64,000 nt of DNA. It comes from Struthidea cinerea. Taxonomy: Eukaryota > Chordata > Aves > Passeriformes > Corcoracidae. The stretch is taken from the NCBI GenBank assembly GCA_013397865.1, contig VZTI01004085.1:710614-774613 (forward strand). The letters are read 5' to 3'. A model generated the notes under the pieces. It saw only the letters and a program-made list of their open reading frames with translations, was not told the DNA's origin and searched no databases. Shown here piece after piece: positions 60,231 through 64,000 of the stretch. Numbering within the stretch: position 1 is the first letter of the stretch; each line of letters starts with the position of its first letter. The position numbers and the translations under genes were made by a program.

Positions 60231-61367
60231 CTACTCCTTAACTTTTATTATATAGCATATAGAATAAGTAAATGGAAATCACATGAGCTATAAGCAACAA
60301 TGGTACTTGTTACAAAAAAGACCCTTTACATTGTCAAATCCAAACATGTTCTTAAGTATATAAAACTCCAACTAGCATTTTCTTCCTTTTTATTCCTGCT
60401 TTTGCTATGTGCACACACACATTTATTTGCATGTGCCATTCCCAGTCTGTTCCCTGCAAAGGGAGGATGTCAGTTCCATGAGTTCCCACGAAAAGTACAT
60501 TTGAGACATGTCTGTGGAAAACCTGGCTCAGTCCAAAATTAAACCTTTACTGTGTGTGACAGTGGCTTCACAAAACTGCAGCTATCTGATCTTTGGTAAG
60601 TAGGTAGTAGGTAAAATGTGCCTGCTTAAAAATAAAAACCTCTTTTTCCCCCCTCCACATAGGCGCATGCTCCTCTCTCTGTGTACTAACACAACACAGC
60701 TCCTGAGAGCTCTTGAAATTTAAGAGCAGCAGCCTGTGTGTGCAAGTGATTTGTGTTGCTACACTGAACAAGCAATGCATTTTATCTGTCAGGGGCATAA
60801 AATACAGGGTTCTGCCAATTTAACAGTCTCCTGTCTGTCATGTGTAGCGGCAAACAACTTAAGTGAGCCCAACTTTCTACAAGGAGGAGGCATGCACTGT
60901 ATTTATGGGGGAAAGACACACAAATATTGTGCTTTTCAAGATAATTCCTTTGCTTTTGCATTTTTTTCAAATTATTTTCTTTGACTGTTAGATGTGCCCC
61001 CAAACATACTTATTGAATATATTGTGTAATCATCCCGTGTGTTTATCTGCTTGGTCTGTGTCCACAGAGGGGAACATACTGCCCAACACTTTTATGTTCC
61101 CCTTGCCATGCAGACTTGAAAAGTTAAAAAAAGGGGTTTGGTCTTTCTGATGCATTCAATTCCTGTAAAGAAACCATTATTGTGACAGTGCAGTTTTCTC
61201 TAATGAAAAAAGTTGAGTGATTCATTAGTCTCCTAAGGAAACGTCTAATTTTGTTTAAAAAATTCATTAAATAAATGAGATGGCAAGAATTCCAGCTGTT
61301 GTGTGCTTAAGAACAGCAACATATCTATCAAGCAATGAACATTATACAGCTTCAAAAGAGGTGACAT
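60231..61367. other. Unique AT-rich sequence
   Basis: No gene or transposon is recognised. The part at about 61140-61310 has the same enhancer-like texture as the preceding block. Short open frames near 60300-61000 lack motifs. Confidence 0.45.
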
Positions 61368-61720
61368 TTCAGATAGGCTGAGGGGAACCCTTCTTGCTCC
61401 CTACAATTACCTGAAGGAAGGCTGTAGCCAGGTAGGAGTCAGCTACTTCTCCCAACTAGCAAGCAGCAGGACAAGAGGAAGTGGCCTCACATGGCACCAG
61501 GGAGCTTTAGAATGGATATTAGGAAATATTTCTTCACCAAAAGAGTTGTGAAGCCCTGGAACAGGCAGCTCAGGGCAGTCACCACACCTCTGGAGGGATT
61601 TAGAGATGTGTAGATGTGGCACTTGGAAACATGGTTTAGTGGGGAGCTTGGCAGTGCTGGGTTAACAGAATTTATTATCTTAAAGGGCTTTTCCAGACCA
61701 ACAATTCTGTGATTCCATGA
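61368..61720 (+). mobile_element. CR1 LINE 3' end
   Basis: The plus strand carries in order 'GATAGGCTGAGGGGAACCCT', 'CTACAATTACCTGAAGGAAG', 'GCTGTAGCCAGGTAGGAGTC', 'AGCAGGACAAGAGGAAGTGG', 'GGATATTAGGAAATATTTCT', 'TCACCAAAAGAGTTGTGAAG', 'GCCCTGGAACAGGCAGCTCA' and 'CTTGGCAGTGCTGGGTTAAC'. It ends ATTCTGTGATTCCATGA, an intact CR1 terminal repeat. It is the longest CR1 piece in the plus orientation here and still lacks nearly all of ORF2. It belongs to the same subfamily type as the second of the two copies at 45.9 kb. Confidence 0.95.
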
Positions 61721-63766
61721 GGGCAGTACTCAGACAAGGAGGTGCCTGCGGGGCACCAGGCAGGGCTCAGAAGGGCTCCAGTCTCAGACCAGCACGACTG
61801 CTGATGCCAACAGAGACCAAGCGCAGGGGTCAGTGCTCAGCCAGGCCTCCACAGGCACAGGGAAACAGAAACCTCCAGGCAGGCGCAGAGCAGGACTTCA
61901 GAGGGAGGGATGTCCTTAGGCTGCCTTTTGGGTGGCTTCACTGGCATTTTAATGTTTCCAAATTTGCATCAGTGCCTTTGGGTACTGCTCAAGGGCAAGC
62001 TGTACAATCATCCCCTTGGCTGATTTACTGAGCTGTGATTTTTTTTTCTTGAATTTCTTTTTATTTAATATTGATTATTGTAGAGTGCTGTAAGGTAACA
62101 GCATGAAAGTGTTATTAACTTACTGACAGGGTTCCTTTTATCTTTGAAAAAAAAAAAAGAAATGTTTGTGTGTGAAGGTTTTAATCTTCATGTATTGCTC
62201 CATGATGAATAAGTGTTAAGTGTAGCATTGAGAAACTCTGATTTTTAGACTCAAGTCATACAATCATACAGGAAAAAAAGAAACAATCTCATGCTCTTCT
62301 ATCCACCTACCTCCCCAAAATCCAGGCAGGAGTAAGCTAAGAAGTGTCTAAAAGAAGCTAATCTATTCTTAACCTTGCTTCCTAAGTGACAGCAAAATTA
62401 AATTGAAGCAATCATGAATCATAGGAGGATCAGAGCTGAGTAACTAATTGGCCTATTTTCTGTACTGTCAGAATCCTCTCGAGCAATTTTCCTCAATTAT
62501 AACTGCAAATCAGCATGTTATTTCCTCCTCACAAACTACCCATTGCTGAGGGACTAACTAGGTGTCCCAGGATGTTTCCTGATCTATTGCTGGAGACCAA
62601 TTCCCACTGTTAAATAATTACAGAAAGTTCAGAAGGCCCATGGTGAAGGGCAAAAACAAAAAAAAAACCTTTTACCTATTCAGAAAAGAACCTTAATTAT
62701 AGCAATTAAGCCTTATTTTTAATAGCAGGCTTTCCCAATAATTGGGGACCTTCTTTGACCAAAGCTAGGGACAGCCTCAACAGAACATTCTCAACACTTG
62801 CTCTTCAGATATTGATTTCCCTTCAGTACAAAGGCTATAATATTAAAACTCTGTCAAATGTGGAATCTGCTGGAAAAAAGGACAGCAGTTATTCACTGCT
62901 ACTGTTCAGGGAGATCAAAGGTATGATTAAACTTGCATTCAGTTACACCAGCCAAGGGAAGTTTGTGGCTTCTCTGGCTACCTGCTCATGGTGTACATTC
63001 CACCTGTTATTTGTATTCTTCGAGATGCATTATTATGTCTATTATTTAGTTAACATCAATTTTCCCTTGTAATAGCAAATATGTAGTGAAAAGACAGAAC
63101 CCCATCTGTTATCAAGGATAAATAACACCTCAAAGAGATCCCTTTGGAAAAAGGAAGATGATAAAACAATTGACCCTTCTAAAACATACTATCCAAAATT
63201 CCTCATTTCAACCAGACTATAAAAATATATAGATTAATAAAACTGATCTGGGATAAAATGGAGGAAAAAAGGTTAAAAAAAAAAACTGTCTTATTCATTT
63301 CAGAGCAGTGGTACTTCACTGGATGACAAAGAATTTGGGCTTTCCAGCTGACAAGTCCAGCAGATTCAACCCTGACCTGGCAGGGCAGTGAGGAAAACCT
63401 ACACATAACAGCCTTAGGGCTTTTGTTTGTTTGCTTGTTTTTTAAAATCCTTCCCACTACTAGCAGCTTGCCTGCCCAGGGGCTGAGCTGGATTTGCTTT
63501 CAGAGCAATTCCTTCAGGCTCATTAGTAATGACAGGCTCATTTTCCCCAGTGACACCAGTGCTAGTGCCACACAGGTCTTTACTCATCTTTCACATACAC
63601 TTGACATGAGAGAAGAATTGTTATAAGTAGTGTTCAGGCATCTTTCTTTGTTGTTTGAGCTGAGAAAGACATTTTGGATTCAGCATCAGTAGTACAGCCT
63701 CAAACCCCATTCTATATTACATAAAATAATGGCTTAGTATTGGAAATATTTTCATCTCAGGTAGTC
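61721..63766. other. Unique sequence with a GC-richer start
   Basis: The first 220 bases after the CR1 end are GC-rich and G/A-biased (GGTGCCTGCGGGGCACCAGG and similar), with a short GTGCC/GGCAC inverted repeat. They hold an open frame of 104 codons that is not recognised. The rest is AT-rich unique sequence, including a 105-codon frame at 62755-63072 without motifs. Confidence 0.45.
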
Positions 63767-63773
63767 AAGAACT

Positions 63774-63813
63774 AAAAAAAAAAAAAANNNNAAATAAAAA
63801 AAAAAAAAAAAAA
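63774..63813 (+). repeat. Poly(A)-rich run interrupted by an assembly gap
   Basis: About 14 A residues run up to the N characters and, after AAAT, another 18 or so A residues follow. It is then followed by ACACACACAAAAAC. The true length of the homopolymer is unknown because the gap falls inside it. Confidence 0.9.
63788..63791. other. Assembly gap (4 N)
   Basis: Four undetermined bases sit in the poly(A) run. The small fixed size and homopolymer context suggest a low-complexity closing problem and not a missing gene. Confidence 0.98.
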
Positions 63814-63947
63814 CACACACAAAAACATAAATCGTGTGTGTATATGGTGTATATGCGCGGATTATCTTAACATTCTTTTCTACATCATGAAGAATTTAAC
63901 TTTCCCAAACACTGCTCTCAGTGGTGACATTTTAGGATATTTTCAGT

Positions 63948-64000
63948 GGGTTTTTGTTTTGGTTTTTTGGTTGGTTTGTTGATTTTGGGTTTGTTTTTTT
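63948..64000 (+). repeat. G/T-rich (GTTTT/GGTTT) low-complexity tract at the window edge
   Basis: The last 53 bases consist only of G and T apart from one A, with GTTTT and GGTTT motifs repeated irregularly. It continues beyond the window. It is the opposite-strand counterpart in composition of the A/C-rich tracts at 26.7 kb and 53.7 kb. Confidence 0.8.

Noticed and set aside
1..64000. tRNA, rRNA, snRNA, known microRNA and CRISPR signatures
   Set aside because: I looked by eye for T-loop GGTTCRA boxes, U6 starts, familiar microRNA seeds and regularly spaced direct repeats, and none was convincing.

Overview
The window looks like noncoding DNA from a bird nuclear genome. The evidence is its AT-rich composition with no chain of coding exons, several 3'-end fragments of CR1 LINEs with bird-type 3' tails ending in ATTCTRTG-like repeats, many short A/T homopolymers and AAAC/GTTT low-complexity tracts, and a four-N assembly gap inside a poly(A) run near the right edge. 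The bird assignment rests on CR1 resemblance recalled from family knowledge; a species cannot be named.

Layout. 1-7.7 kb: unique AT-rich sequence with one GC-richer island near the left edge. 7.7-11.1 kb: three old minus-strand CR1 fragments, a perfect NFI-type palindrome and a 24-bp tandem duplication. 13.7-15.6 kb: GC-richer islands without recognisable genes. 16-26.7 kb: mostly unique sequence, with one unexplained stop-free cysteine-containing frame on the minus strand at 22.0-22.3 kb. 26.7-28.4 kb: an A/C-rich tract and then, on the minus strand, a decayed Ty3/gypsy-type retrotransposon pol relic in which reverse transcriptase and RNase H can be followed through several frames. 34.8-35.0 kb: an older, more divergent CR1 relic. 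39.0-39.4 kb: a clear CR1 3' end. 40.4-41.05 kb: a splice-site-bounded possible exon on the minus strand and a pyrimidine-rich tract. 45.6-46.1 kb: two plus-strand CR1 3' ends abutting each other. 53.7 kb: a 48-A homopolymer. 58-61 kb: AT-rich blocks that read like conserved noncoding elements. 61.4-61.7 kb: another CR1. 63.8 kb: the assembly gap.

No intact protein-coding gene, tRNA, rRNA, CRISPR array or operon can be supported. Most open frames are short and compatible with chance, or are antisense or sense readings of CR1 sequence. The window is best read as intergenic or deep intronic DNA. The most unusual item is the Ty3/gypsy pol relic, a class with few known remnants in birds. I found no undescribed functional system.
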